The notes: generated from the sequence alone by a model not told the origin. Counted from the first letter of the stretch, positions 1 through 7,369 are shown. The stretch: DNA of 10,225 nucleotides from CAZXCQ01 sp964639275 (GCA_964639275.1 CAZXCQ010000223.1:1-10225), one strand, 5' to 3'. Numbers and translations: made by a program.

Positions 1-1794
1 GAGCAGGCAGGCACGGGTAAAGGCCTGGCTAAATTCCGGTGTGCCTGCTAATTCGAGATATGTTATCCGGGATAGCAGTTCCCGGGTCTCTTTGCGTTTG
101 ACCGAAGACAACAGAAGAAGCCTGGCACCCATACCGGCGGCATTTCCCACCTGATGAAACCGGGTGAGGGCCAGAGAAGGCAGCATGCCCATGGCCAGCG
201 CATTTGAGATGTCTATGTAACTGCCAAAGGCACCGGCTATGATGATCTTGTCGATTTCAGAAATGCCGTCTCGCTCCAGAAGGATCATCAGTGCGGCCGC
301 AATCGCGGCCTTTCCCAGCTGGACCTCGCGCACATCCTTCTGGGTGATGGAGATCTCCGAAACCGTGGCGTTCAGATCTCCGGGAACAAGGATAAATTCT
401 AAACGGCCGCTCTTTTCGACCACGCGGGAATGCGAGCCCCTCAGCATCCGACCGCCCCCATCCAGAACCCCGGCCAGATAGAGCTGCGAGACAGCGTCCA
501 GTATCCCGGAGCCGCAGATCCCTGTTGGCTCGGCATCATCAATGGTCTTATAGCTGACCCCTTCGCCCCACAGGCGTATCCTTTCGATGGCCCCGGGAGA
601 GGCCCTCAGCCCGTCGCGGATATGATACCCTTCAAACGCGGGACCAGAGGCACAGGATACGCTTGTTATCCGGCCCCGGCAAATCAGTGATATTTCCGTG
701 TTGGTGCCGATATCAATGACGATTAGGTTTTTGTGATCCCATTCTTCGGCCGTTGCCGCCAGGACGGCCACGTGATCGGCCCCCACAAAACCCGCAATGT
801 TGGGGGGGAAATAGACATAGGCGCCCGGCGCGAAATCCAGACCGATGGCCCTGGCCTTGACATTCAGATCGCCGCGGACCGCCGGGACAAAGGGAGACCT
901 GGCCAGTTGATGGACCGGCAGGCCCAGCAACAGGTGGTGCATGGCGGTGTTTCCCACAATGACCGCCTCCAAAATGTCCGCAGTCCTGGCGCCCATTTCA
1001 GAGCACAGGCCCTGGGCCAGCTTTACCAGCGCTTCCCGGGCCAGATTCGCCATCAGGGTTCGCCCACCGGGCGATCGAACCGCAAGGTTGATGCGTGTTA
1101 TCATGTCCTCACCTTGGCTGATCTGGGGATTCATGATCCCTTTTGCGGCCAGCGTCTTGCCCGTTTCCAGATCGATCAGATACCCGGCTATCTTGGTTGA
1201 ACCCAGGTCGACGGCCAGACCCATGGGCCGGGAACCGGGAGGACTTACAGCGACGAGCTCCCGATTTCGGATGTGTGCGGTGAGGTGCCAGTTCCATTCC
1301 CGAAGCCGCGTGGAAAGGTCTTGCAAGACGTGGATATCCACATCTATAGGGCCGGGGCCGCCGATCTTTTCGAGCAGGTTCTCCGCGTCTGCGACAGGCC
1401 CTGTCAAGGTGGGTGGTTCAAGTTTGCAGGCAACGGATCTGATCGGAGGGTCGATCGGGATGTCTATCTCACGCCCCTCGACCTGGAGGCGTTGCTGCGT
1501 GCTCAGGGATTCGGGAGGGACATTGACCCTGCAATCGCTCCGGGGATAACTCTGGCAGGCCAGACGCCACCCCCCCGCGATCTCCTCCCGGCTAAAGGCC
1601 GCCTCCTCAACAGGGGTTGATCCCGAAAGGCTTCCCTCCATCACCCTTATCTTGCAGGCCTTGCACTTTCCCGTGCCGCCGCATAGGGTGGCTAACTCGA
1701 CACCCAGCCGACGGGCGCATTCCAAAAGGGTCTCTCCTGCCGGGCATGACCCCCGCCTGCCAATGGGCTGAAATTCTATGTGATTGTCGGCCAT
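1..1794 (-). CDS. RACo-like [2Fe-2S]/ASKHA reductive activator of corrinoid proteins (3' end outside window)
   Basis: The frame is open from the ATG at 1794 to the left edge, 598 codons without a stop; RACo proteins are usually somewhat above 600 residues, so only a short tail should be missing. Residues 5-90 form a ferredoxin-type domain with C38, C44 and C47 (CGGTGKCKAC) and C80 (RLAC), the expected [2Fe-2S] ligands. A linker (about 90-185) leads to an ASKHA-type ATPase (DUF4445) region: GLAVDLGSTK at 192-201, GNTAMHH at 281-287, DIGTNTE at 361-367, CASGPAFEG at 381-389, GICGSG at 425-430 and GAFG at 521-524. Known members use ATP to drive reduction of inactive Co(II) corrinoid to Co(I), acting in the cytoplasm on the partner corrinoid protein; here that is probably the product of 3210-3839. 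I chose 1794 because the N-terminus matches the family's first beta strand. Neither it nor the in-frame ATG at 1845 has a clear ribosome binding site. The gene lies 58 bp after the methyltransferase gene. Confidence 0.93.
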   Translation of the reverse strand, partial: MADNHIEFQPIGRRGSCPAGETLLECARRLGVELATLCGGTGKCKACKIRVMEGSLSGSTPVEEAAFSREEIAGGWRLACQSYPRSDCRVNVPPESLSTQQRLQVEGREIDIPIDPPIRSVACKLEPPTLTGPVADAENLLEKIGGPGPIDVDIHVLQDLSTRLREWNWHLTAHIRNRELVAVSPPGSRPMGLAVDLGSTKIAGYLIDLETGKTLAAKGIMNPQISQGEDMITRINLAVRSPGGRTLMANLAREALVKLAQGLCSEMGARTADILEAVIVGNTAMHHLLLGLPVHQLARSPFVPAVRGDLNVKARAIGLDFAPGAYVYFPPNIAGFVGADHVAVLAATAEEWDHKNLIVIDIGTNTEISLICRGRITSVSCASGPAFEGYHIRDGLRASPGAIERIRLWGEGVSYKTIDDAEPTGICGSGILDAVSQLYLAGVLDGGGRMLRGSHSRVVEKSGRLEFILVPGDLNATVSEISITQKDVREVQLGKAAIAAALMILLERDGISEIDKIIIAGAFGSYIDISNALAMGMLPSLALTRFHQVGNAAGMGARLLLLSSVKRKETRELLSRITYLELAGTPEFSQAFTRACLL

Positions 1795-1852
1795 GTTTCT
1801 ATGAGGCGTGCTGCTTTCCCACAGCACCGCAAGGCCCAGCCCCATCGGACAT

Positions 1853-3205
1853 CTATTTATAGACACCGTATTCCTTTGTGAAATCAACCATAGCCTTGAT
1901 ATTTTCCGGCCTTGCCTCATCAAAGAATGCCCCATTACCCATGATAAAACCACCGTCTTTGCCAGCAATATCGATGAGTTTCTGACAGTAGTCTTTCACT
2001 TTATCAGGTGTGGCTAATTTCAACATGGAGGAGGATACGTTGCCGATGAGGCAAGCATTCTTGCCCAATGTTTCTTTGGCTTTCGCCATATCTGTCTGGT
2101 CAACCATCCACATTGTCTTGCCTTTCGGTATCTCTTGGATAACTTTCAGCCGCGAGTCCCAATGCCCCTCAAGCGCAGGCCATGGTATACATCCCCCCTC
2201 AATAAGTCCTAACATGACTGCCTTAAGGGGAGGCCAGTAAAATGTCTTGAATTGCTCGTCGGACATGAAGCCATCAGCACCTTTATGGAGCGGTATGAAT
2301 ATCTGCGGATTTCCGGTCTGTTGTGCAGCACCTATTCCCATACCAATCATGAGAGGGACGAGTGCCTCCATGGCCTTCAAAAGTTTATCAGGCTGCCGGT
2401 ACATATCTATCATAATCCCTCTGGTGCCCCTGAGGGTATCGCCGATCGTGTCAAACGGTGCCTTGGTAAACCCACCGAGGATATTCGGAAATCCTAACGA
2501 TGCCAATTCACCATTTAAACCCCCTATAGCCGTCGCCCATTTGAGGGCTTCAGCCCCGGCCTCAAAAAGGGCCTTATAGGTTCCCTGAACAGGGGGGAGT
2601 GCATAGGGTATAAAATTGAAGGCGACGCCATATATTTCGAGTATGCCGGTGAACGGGGGGAGCATCGTGAAACCCTCTAACGCTCCGAATACGCGTGGGA
2701 GGTAGAAATTCCTGAAGTAGAACGACGGGTCGGCAATCAAGAGATCATATTCCTCCGCCTTCATGTATTCTCCCTCATTGCACTGAAAGCTATATTCAGG
2801 CGCGACACCATGGCCCGGCCAGGAGTATAACTTGTAGTCAAGGATCTCAAAGAACTTTCCTGGTCCCGCTTGTGCAGCGCCTATGTGCATATCCGGCTTA
2901 AATTCCAAGATGAATTTCCTAAAGGCCGCGACAGTCTTGTCGTAGTCATACATGGCCTCTTCGATGGTCATCCCGGCATTAATAAAAGGAAACATACTCG
3001 GAAGTAAGGTGAGTGGTATTCTGTCAGGAGTCTTTTTTAGCTGAACGGCATCCTTGATCCTGTTTATGCTTGCCTTGTAGTTCGCCTCTGCCTCCGGGCT
3101 CTGGAACTTGAGGTCATTCCCCTCGGGATCTTTTGGCGCCAGCAGCCTTTGAAACTGCGCCTCCTGCTTTTCATCCGCTGACATCTCTTCCCATTTCTTA
3201 TCCAT
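1853..3205 (-). CDS. UroD-like corrinoid-dependent methyltransferase (MtaA/MtbA superfamily)
   Basis: A 450-residue protein of the uroporphyrinogen decarboxylase (HemE/MtaA/MtbA/CmuA) superfamily, longer than MtaA/MtbA (about 340) because of an extended N-terminus and middle. Family landmarks in the C-terminal half are HKGADGFMSDEQFKTFYWP, LEGHWDSRL (E346, H348), IPKGKTMWMVD, CLIGNVSSSML with TPDKVKDYCQKLI, and GGFIMGNGAFFDEARPENIKAM. Its place directly after a corrinoid protein and before RACo argues for methyl transfer to or from the corrinoid rather than haem synthesis. The H-x-C and later Cys zinc ligands of MtaA/MtbA are not evident: E346-G-H348 stands at the H-x-C site and the terminal Gly-Cys is G425-A426. 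I therefore favour a methyltransferase I acting on an external methyl donor such as a methoxylated compound, but the substrate cannot be read from sequence. The ribosome site GGAGGG (3213-3218) lies in the last two codons of the upstream gene, which ends 4 bp away, implying translational coupling. Confidence 0.88.
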   Translation of the reverse strand: MDKKWEEMSADEKQEAQFQRLLAPKDPEGNDLKFQSPEAEANYKASINRIKDAVQLKKTPDRIPLTLLPSMFPFINAGMTIEEAMYDYDKTVAAFRKFILEFKPDMHIGAAQAGPGKFFEILDYKLYSWPGHGVAPEYSFQCNEGEYMKAEEYDLLIADPSFYFRNFYLPRVFGALEGFTMLPPFTGILEIYGVAFNFIPYALPPVQGTYKALFEAGAEALKWATAIGGLNGELASLGFPNILGGFTKAPFDTIGDTLRGTRGIMIDMYRQPDKLLKAMEALVPLMIGMGIGAAQQTGNPQIFIPLHKGADGFMSDEQFKTFYWPPLKAVMLGLIEGGCIPWPALEGHWDSRLKVIQEIPKGKTMWMVDQTDMAKAKETLGKNACLIGNVSSSMLKLATPDKVKDYCQKLIDIAGKDGGFIMGNGAFFDEARPENIKAMVDFTKEYGVYK

Positions 3206-3209
3206 TGTC

Positions 3210-3839
3210 TTACCCTCCTATCCAGCCTTTGGCCAAATGTACGGCTGCCATGGCGTCTGTCCCGTACGCGTCTGCACCGGTAAAGTCCCTGACCTGTTCG
3301 TCAATCTGGCCGCCTCCGATCATGATCTTGACCTCGTCCCGGAGCCCGGCCTCCTTGATCGCATCGACGGTCTCTTTCATGGAGTCAAATGCGAGGGTGA
3401 GAAATCCGCTCAGACCCACCACCTTGCTGCCGGTGTCTTTGATCGCATCCACGAACTTGTGCACCGGCACATCAATGCCCAGGTCCGTGACATTGAATCC
3501 ACTGACATCGAGCATAAAGACTACGAGGTCCTTCCCGATATCATGGATATCACCGGCCACTGTCCCGATAATGACCTTTCCCAACCGTTCACCCTCTTCG
3601 GCCTTTTTGACATGGGGCTCAAGCATCTTGACGACACCCTTTAAGATTTCCCCGGAAAAGACAAGGTCCGGGATAAAGTACTCCTCGTTGGCAAATCTCT
3701 GGCCCACGATTTTCATGGCTTCCTTGGATTCCCCCAGGAGGTCCATCGGATCGACCCCTTCTTCCAGGGCCTTTTTGACAAATTCCAAAACCTCGGGTTC
3801 TTTCAAATCTGATAACAACTTCACCAATTCCCCTGACAT
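3210..3839 (-). CDS. Corrinoid (B12-binding) protein of a methyltransferase system (MtaC/MtbC/MttC-like)
   Basis: A 209-residue cytoplasmic carrier that holds a corrinoid whose cobalt accepts a methyl group from the substrate methyltransferase and passes it on. Residues 1-85 are the helical cap domain typical of MtbC/MttC/MetH-like proteins (VKKALEEGVDPMDLL, IPDLVFSGEIL). Residues about 87-205 are the Rossmann B12 domain with the base-off signature D97-I-H99-D-I-G102, where H99 is the expected lower cobalt ligand, followed by VVGLSGFLT and MIGGGQIDE, which contact the nucleotide tail in this family. Length matches family members (about 210-220). The frame is open upstream to an ATG at 3923, but 3839 is the start: it has the consensus site AAAGGAGGT 7 bases upstream, and the longer form would overlap the preceding gene and add an atypical Arg/Cys-rich stretch. 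It sits 17 bp after the four-cysteine gene and 4 bp before the methyltransferase gene, so all three are very likely one transcript. Confidence 0.95.
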   Translation of the reverse strand: MSGELVKLLSDLKEPEVLEFVKKALEEGVDPMDLLGESKEAMKIVGQRFANEEYFIPDLVFSGEILKGVVKMLEPHVKKAEEGERLGKVIIGTVAGDIHDIGKDLVVFMLDVSGFNVTDLGIDVPVHKFVDAIKDTGSKVVGLSGFLTLAFDSMKETVDAIKEAGLRDEVKIMIGGGQIDEQVRDFTGADAYGTDAMAAVHLAKGWIGG

Positions 3840-3846
3840 AGCGATA

Positions 3847-3855
3847 ACCTCCTTT
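3847..3855 (-). promoter_or_regulatory. Ribosome binding site of the corrinoid protein gene
   Basis: The minus strand reads AAAGGAGGT, fully complementary to the 16S anti-Shine-Dalgarno core, 7 bases before the ATG at 3839. It settles that start against the in-frame ATG at 3923. It lies just downstream of the previous gene's stop codon (3857-3859). Confidence 0.9.
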
Positions 3856-3856
3856 C

Positions 3857-4483
3857 TCACTCCATGCTGTCGATAATAAACCCTGCGGCAAGCCTGGCGC
3901 CTGTCCCCGGAGCAAGGCCGCACTTTTCAAAACCCTTTGCCTTTGCAAAGGCCTCCATCTGCCCTTGGCTTGCACCGGGGTCCATGTTTTTCCCAAAAAT
4001 GACCTCCTGTATCTTGGCACAATGCATATAACCCAATTCATCTTCAAAAGAGGCCATGAATTTTTGGGCCGTCATCATGGTTGGACCGACGGTCTCAAAA
4101 TCCAGTATGTCATCACCGCCAAAATAGAGCCCAAAGGCAATCAGACTCCCTGTAATGCCTCCGCAGATCTCTCCGGTCCCACCGATACCGGGAAAATTCG
4201 TCAATGCCTTGATAACCTCCATACTGCCCAGACCAAATTCCTCCAGCAGGGCAAGCGCCGTTCCCTGCGCGCAATTCTTGGTGATAAGATTGTATTCCTC
4301 AGCCCGCCGCTGGACGCGATCCAGGATTTGTTGCCTGCCTGCCAGGATCTCATCCGGCTTAAGACCCTTTCTGGGGATTCCCTCGGCCTCCAGCTTTCTG
4401 AACCTGGCCTCAATGCCCTCCACGTCCCAGGCCCTTTTCCCCAGCTCTTCTACCCTTTTCCTTAATGAGTCAAAGTCTGCCAT
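3857..4483 (-). CDS. Four-cysteine C_GCAxxG_C_C-like putative redox protein
   Basis: A 208-residue soluble protein, first gene of the corrinoid module. Residues 1-66 are charged and probably helical. The core has N70-C71-AQG, a glycine-rich segment FPGIGGTGEICGGITG (97-112, C107), a hydrophobic stretch SLIAFGLYFGG, then FEDELGYMHC (C155) and KGFEKCGLAPG (C188). This layout of a first Cys, a Gly-rich C-G-x-x-x-G loop and two later cysteines resembles the C_GCAxxG_C_C family of putative redox-active proteins, which are often near anaerobic methyltransferase genes. The loop here is C-G-G-I-T-G, so the match is not exact. No enzymatic reaction is established for the family; metal binding or electron or thiol transfer in support of the corrinoid protein is conjecture. 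The start is backed by AAGGAGAT (4493-4500) 9 bases upstream. No signal peptide is seen. Confidence 0.7.
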   Translation of the reverse strand: MADFDSLRKRVEELGKRAWDVEGIEARFRKLEAEGIPRKGLKPDEILAGRQQILDRVQRRAEEYNLITKNCAQGTALALLEEFGLGSMEVIKALTNFPGIGGTGEICGGITGSLIAFGLYFGGDDILDFETVGPTMMTAQKFMASFEDELGYMHCAKIQEVIFGKNMDPGASQGQMEAFAKAKGFEKCGLAPGTGARLAAGFIIDSME

Positions 4484-4569
4484 AGCTTGGTTATCTCCTT
4501 TTTCGGCTATGGTAGGCCGGATGCCAGAAGCGAGGACGGGTCTTCCGCCGTCTTTGCCACCTTACAAAT
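4484..4569. other. Short spacer between livF remnant and methyltransferase module
   Basis: These 86 bp separate the Liv genes from the corrinoid module. Apart from the ribosome binding site at 4493-4500 (minus strand) I see no convincing promoter, no strong hairpin and no LivF coding remnant. It includes the deletion scar implied by the truncated livF. Whether the methyltransferase genes are read through from the liv genes or have a promoter here cannot be decided. Confidence 0.5.
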
Positions 4570-4683
4570 CTACCCGGCACAGTCCACCAGGGCAACTATC
4601 TCCACCTCTTCGATTTTTAAAGAAACGGCCCACAATGCCTGAATCTTGCCGTAAAAAGCATCTGGGTTACTAACTCCCAGCAT
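4570..4683 (-). pseudogene. livF: livF remnant: N-terminus of the second Liv ATPase, cut off inside Walker A
   Basis: A 37-codon frame starts at an ATG (4683) that overlaps the last codons of livG by 14 bp, the usual livG-livF junction, with a GGGAGAG-type ribosome site just upstream. The peptide contains DAFYGKIQALW, VSLKIEE and EIVALV, the characteristic opening of LivF ATPases. It should continue as G-A-N-G-A-G-K-T-T but reads D-C-A-G-stop. Several normally conserved positions are changed: G3 for an acidic residue, P7 for Leu, A17 for Asp, and V27 for the Gly of EGE. Intact LivF is about 235 residues. I saw no LivF signature, Walker B or C-terminal sequence in any frame of 4484-4569, so most of the gene is deleted, not merely frameshifted. 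The remnant cannot bind ATP. The transporter must borrow a LivF from elsewhere, run on LivG alone, or be impaired. Confidence 0.85.
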
Positions 4684-5407
4684 GGGTCTTCTCTCCCAGG
4701 TATACCTCAATAACCTTCTTGCTGGTTGCAATCTCCTGGGGCGTTCCTTCAGCAATCTTGGCACCGTGATGGAGTACCATAATCCGTTCGCACACATTCA
4801 TAATGGCCTTCATGACGTGCTCGATCATAATAATGGTAATCCCCTTCTCCCGGATACTGTTTACCAATTCCATGGCCTGGGCTACCTCGGTGGGATTCAA
4901 ACCCGCCATGATTTCATCAAGCAATAGGAGCTCTGGATCGGTGGCCAGCGCCCCAGCCACTTCAAGTCGCTTCTGGTTAGCCAGGGTCAGGTCTTTAGCC
5001 GGAATTCCTTTCACTGCAGACAGCCCGACAAATTCCAATAACTCTTTTGCCTCCTTTACAGCATCCGCCGATGAGATATCGGTTGACCTCCCAAAAAACG
5101 ATCCCAGTACCACATTGTCAAGAATCGACATATTTGCGAAAACCTTAACGGATTGAAAGGTCCTCGCCACTCCCATCCGACAGATTTGATGCGGTCTTAA
5201 GCCGGTGATATTTTTACCTTTAAATGTTATGGACCCTGATTTGGGCGAAAGGGCAGCCGATATTAGATTAAACAGGGTTGTCTTGCCCGCTCCATTGGGA
5301 CCAATCAGACCGAAGACTTCACCTTTTTCCACATGAAAGTCCACACTGGATAAGGCGGCCAGCCCTCCAAAATACTTGGTCACTCCTCTACATTGGAGTA
5401 TCGGCAT
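4670..5407 (-). CDS. livG: LivG-type ABC transporter ATP-binding protein
   Basis: A 245-residue cytoplasmic ATPase that powers the LivH/LivM membrane channel of a branched-chain amino acid/HAAT-family importer. Motifs in order: Walker A GPNGAGKTT (36-44), Q-loop in ARTFQS (Q85), signature region LTLANQKR (140-147), Walker B LLLLDE (160-165), D-loop AGLNPTE and switch His in MIEH (H197). The C-terminus IAEGTPQEI and VIEVYLGE is typical of LivG. The signature departs from LSGGQ; related divergent forms occur in LivG proteins, so this alone does not imply loss of function. The start overlaps the end of livM by 20 bp and the stop overlaps the livF remnant by 14 bp. LivG normally pairs with LivF, which is broken here. 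Confidence 0.95.
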   Translation of the reverse strand: MPILQCRGVTKYFGGLAALSSVDFHVEKGEVFGLIGPNGAGKTTLFNLISAALSPKSGSITFKGKNITGLRPHQICRMGVARTFQSVKVFANMSILDNVVLGSFFGRSTDISSADAVKEAKELLEFVGLSAVKGIPAKDLTLANQKRLEVAGALATDPELLLLDEIMAGLNPTEVAQAMELVNSIREKGITIIMIEHVMKAIMNVCERIMVLHHGAKIAEGTPQEIATSKKVIEVYLGEKTHAGS

Positions 5408-6344
5408 GTTTTGTCCCCGAAATTCGTTTCCACAATTTTTGTATCAATCCCACAAGACCCTCAGGCATGTATAATATAGCGACCACCATGATAATGCCGA
5501 AAATGAGCATATAGTAATAGGGGAACCTGGTTATCAAAAATTCTTCCAGGTATGTAAAGATAGCAGAGCCTATGATAGGGCCATAGAGTTGCCCCATGCC
5601 GCCAAAGATGGCCATCAGAACCGGCATAAAAGAAATGAGAGGATTAAAGGCAATCCTTGGGTCAATATAGGTCCATCTTGTCGCCATGATTGATCCGGCT
5701 GCCCCCATGAAAAAGGCGCTGGTGGCAAACGTGATAATTTTCAAAGATGTTACATTTATGCCTCGGTGAGCCGCTGCTTCCTCATATTCTCCGATGCTCT
5801 GCAATGCTAACCCAAATCTGGAGCGTCTGATAAAGTAGACGGTAAGCATTAATATGGCAAAAACGACGAGCATGAGATAGTAGACCGTCGTGTTACCCAC
5901 GGTGGGAACCACTCGGCCAGTGGTACCCGTTATATTGACTTCCCACCACAGTATAAAATGAAGGAGGAGTTCGACGAGTCCAAAAGTGAACATAACGAAA
6001 TATATACCCTTCAGCCTGAGTGTCAAAGCGCCAACGAGGAGGGCAAGACAAAAACTGGCCAGACCGCCAATACAGATAACGAGAGGCAGGGGTAATGCTC
6101 TCCCCAGTATAGCTGAAGTATAGATGCCAACCCCGAAGAAGGCGGCGGATGCCAGCGAGATGTAACCGGTAGGACCGGAGAACATAGTCCAGCTTACCGT
6201 AATAACGATATACATGAAGATGCTGGTTAGTAGTATGATAGTATACTCGGGGGCATAGAAAGGGGACATTGCCAATAGAATAAAGATTAACAAAACTAAT
6301 CCTAGTACAAAGGGTCTCCTGGAGATAACATTTACCCCATTCAT
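5388..6344 (-). CDS. livM: LivM-type ABC transporter permease
   Basis: A 318-residue polytopic inner-membrane protein of the BPD_transp_2/LivM family that forms the translocation pore with LivH. The N-terminus (RRPFVLGLVLLIFILLAM) is the first membrane segment, and about eight to ten hydrophobic segments follow. Family landmarks are TGYISLASAAFFGVGIYTSA, LRLKGIYFVMFTFGLVELL, the cytoplasmic loop SRFGLALQSIGEYEEAAAHRG that contacts the ATPase, GGMGQLYGPIIGSAIFTYLEE and the C-terminal YMPEGLVGLI. Length is normal. It begins 4 bp after the livH stop and overlaps livG by 20 bp, so translation is likely coupled. Substrate specificity is set mainly by LivK and cannot be read here. Confidence 0.96.
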   Translation of the reverse strand: MNGVNVISRRPFVLGLVLLIFILLAMSPFYAPEYTIILLTSIFMYIVITVSWTMFSGPTGYISLASAAFFGVGIYTSAILGRALPLPLVICIGGLASFCLALLVGALTLRLKGIYFVMFTFGLVELLLHFILWWEVNITGTTGRVVPTVGNTTVYYLMLVVFAILMLTVYFIRRSRFGLALQSIGEYEEAAAHRGINVTSLKIITFATSAFFMGAAGSIMATRWTYIDPRIAFNPLISFMPVLMAIFGGMGQLYGPIIGSAIFTYLEEFLITRFPYYYMLIFGIIMVVAILYMPEGLVGLIQKLWKRISGTKHADTPM

Positions 6345-6348
6345 CTTT

Positions 6349-7218
6349 CTATTTCCCCAAAATACCTGTTGGCTTGGCCAGGAGCAGAATCATGAAGATG
6401 ACATAATAGGCAACCAGTGACAGGCCCGGCTCTATATAGGTCACCACGCTGCCCACAAGACCCAGCAAAAGACCCCCGATAAAACTGCCGGGAATACTGC
6501 CCAACCCCCCTAAGACGATCACGATGAGGGCGATCACTGTATATTCGAGACCCATCGTTGGCTCAATCTTGTAGGACATGCTTAAAAGTGTACCGCCAAA
6601 ACCAGCCATCAAGGCACCAAAGCCAAAGCATAAAGCCAGGACCTGGTTGATGTTTATCCCCATGAGTCCGGCGGCTGTCGGATCTTGGGCCGCTGCCCGT
6701 ATCGCTTTTCCAAGCCGGCTACGGGCCAAAAAAAGATAAAAGACTAAACCTATGGCCATTGCAAATCCAAGGGTTAGCAGGCGATTGGCGGCAAATTTCG
6801 CGCCTCCAAAATTGACCGGAAAGGCTAAGTAGGAGTATCCCTTCATGTCAGCACCCCATATCAATATGGCCACGTTTTGAATGATGAAAAGGAGAGCAAA
6901 ACACGCCAACATGGAGTTGCCCTCAAAGGCAGCCGGTGATGGTGACGAGTTTTTGAGGCGCGTGAACAAAGTGCCATAAAGTATAAAACCGATGGTGAAG
7001 ACGATCGGACCGCAAATGGCCAGAGAAACCAGCGGGTTAATCCCAAACATGGTGTATAGTGACCAGGTGATAAAGGCCCCGAGCATGATAAACTCGCCGT
7101 GGGCGATGTTGAGCACCCGGGCAACACCGTACTGAAGGCTGAGCCCCACGGCAACCAGGGCATAGATGCCACCCATCAGCAAACCGGCAATCACCACGTC
7201 CAGGATCTTTACAATCAT
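6349..7218 (-). CDS. livH: LivH-type ABC transporter permease
   Basis: A 289-residue polytopic permease of the LivH family, partner of LivM in the inner membrane. Diagnostic stretches are GLLMGGIYALVAVGLSLQYG near the N-terminus, NIAHGEFIMLGAF, the cytoplasmic coupling loop SRLGKAIRAAAQDPTAAGLMGI, and IVLGGLGSIPGSFIGGLLLGL near the C-terminus, ending in LLAKPTGILGK. About eight hydrophobic segments are visible and the length is typical. The ATG at 7218 has AGGAAG (7227-7232) 8 bases upstream. It follows livK after 151 bp and is separated from livM by only 4 bp. Confidence 0.96.
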   Translation of the reverse strand: MIVKILDVVIAGLLMGGIYALVAVGLSLQYGVARVLNIAHGEFIMLGAFITWSLYTMFGINPLVSLAICGPIVFTIGFILYGTLFTRLKNSSPSPAAFEGNSMLACFALLFIIQNVAILIWGADMKGYSYLAFPVNFGGAKFAANRLLTLGFAMAIGLVFYLFLARSRLGKAIRAAAQDPTAAGLMGININQVLALCFGFGALMAGFGGTLLSMSYKIEPTMGLEYTVIALIVIVLGGLGSIPGSFIGGLLLGLVGSVVTYIEPGLSLVAYYVIFMILLLAKPTGILGK

Positions 7219-7369
7219 TCTGGTGGCTTCCTATCTTCCACGATGGCAGGTGCAGGCTGTCCAAAAGGCGCCGAGCAACTCCTCTGGAGAAGATAACCAC
7301 TCTGAATACTTGTCATGTCTGCGCCTTCTGAGACAACCTGCTTACGGTTTCTTACTCGCTTACCTCGAT
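7219..7369. other. livK-livH intergenic spacer
   Basis: These 151 bp hold the livH ribosome site (7227-7232) and otherwise no gene or strong hairpin that I can see. Spacers after livK often separate an abundant binding-protein message from less abundant permease messages, but no clear terminator or processing stem is visible here. Confidence 0.4.

Noticed and set aside
239..1620. Several plus-strand open frames antisense to the RACo gene
   Set aside because: They are Pro/Arg/Ser-rich shadows of a minus-strand frame with clear ferredoxin and ASKHA motifs.
3133..3876. 247-codon plus-strand frame antisense to the corrinoid protein
   Set aside because: Low-complexity Ser/Thr/Pro-rich translation with no family resemblance, opposite a gene carrying the DxHxxG motif.
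3840..3923. N-terminal extension of the corrinoid protein from the ATG at 3923
   Set aside because: A consensus ribosome site lies 7 bases before the ATG at 3839; the extension overlaps the upstream gene and encodes atypical Arg/Cys-rich sequence.
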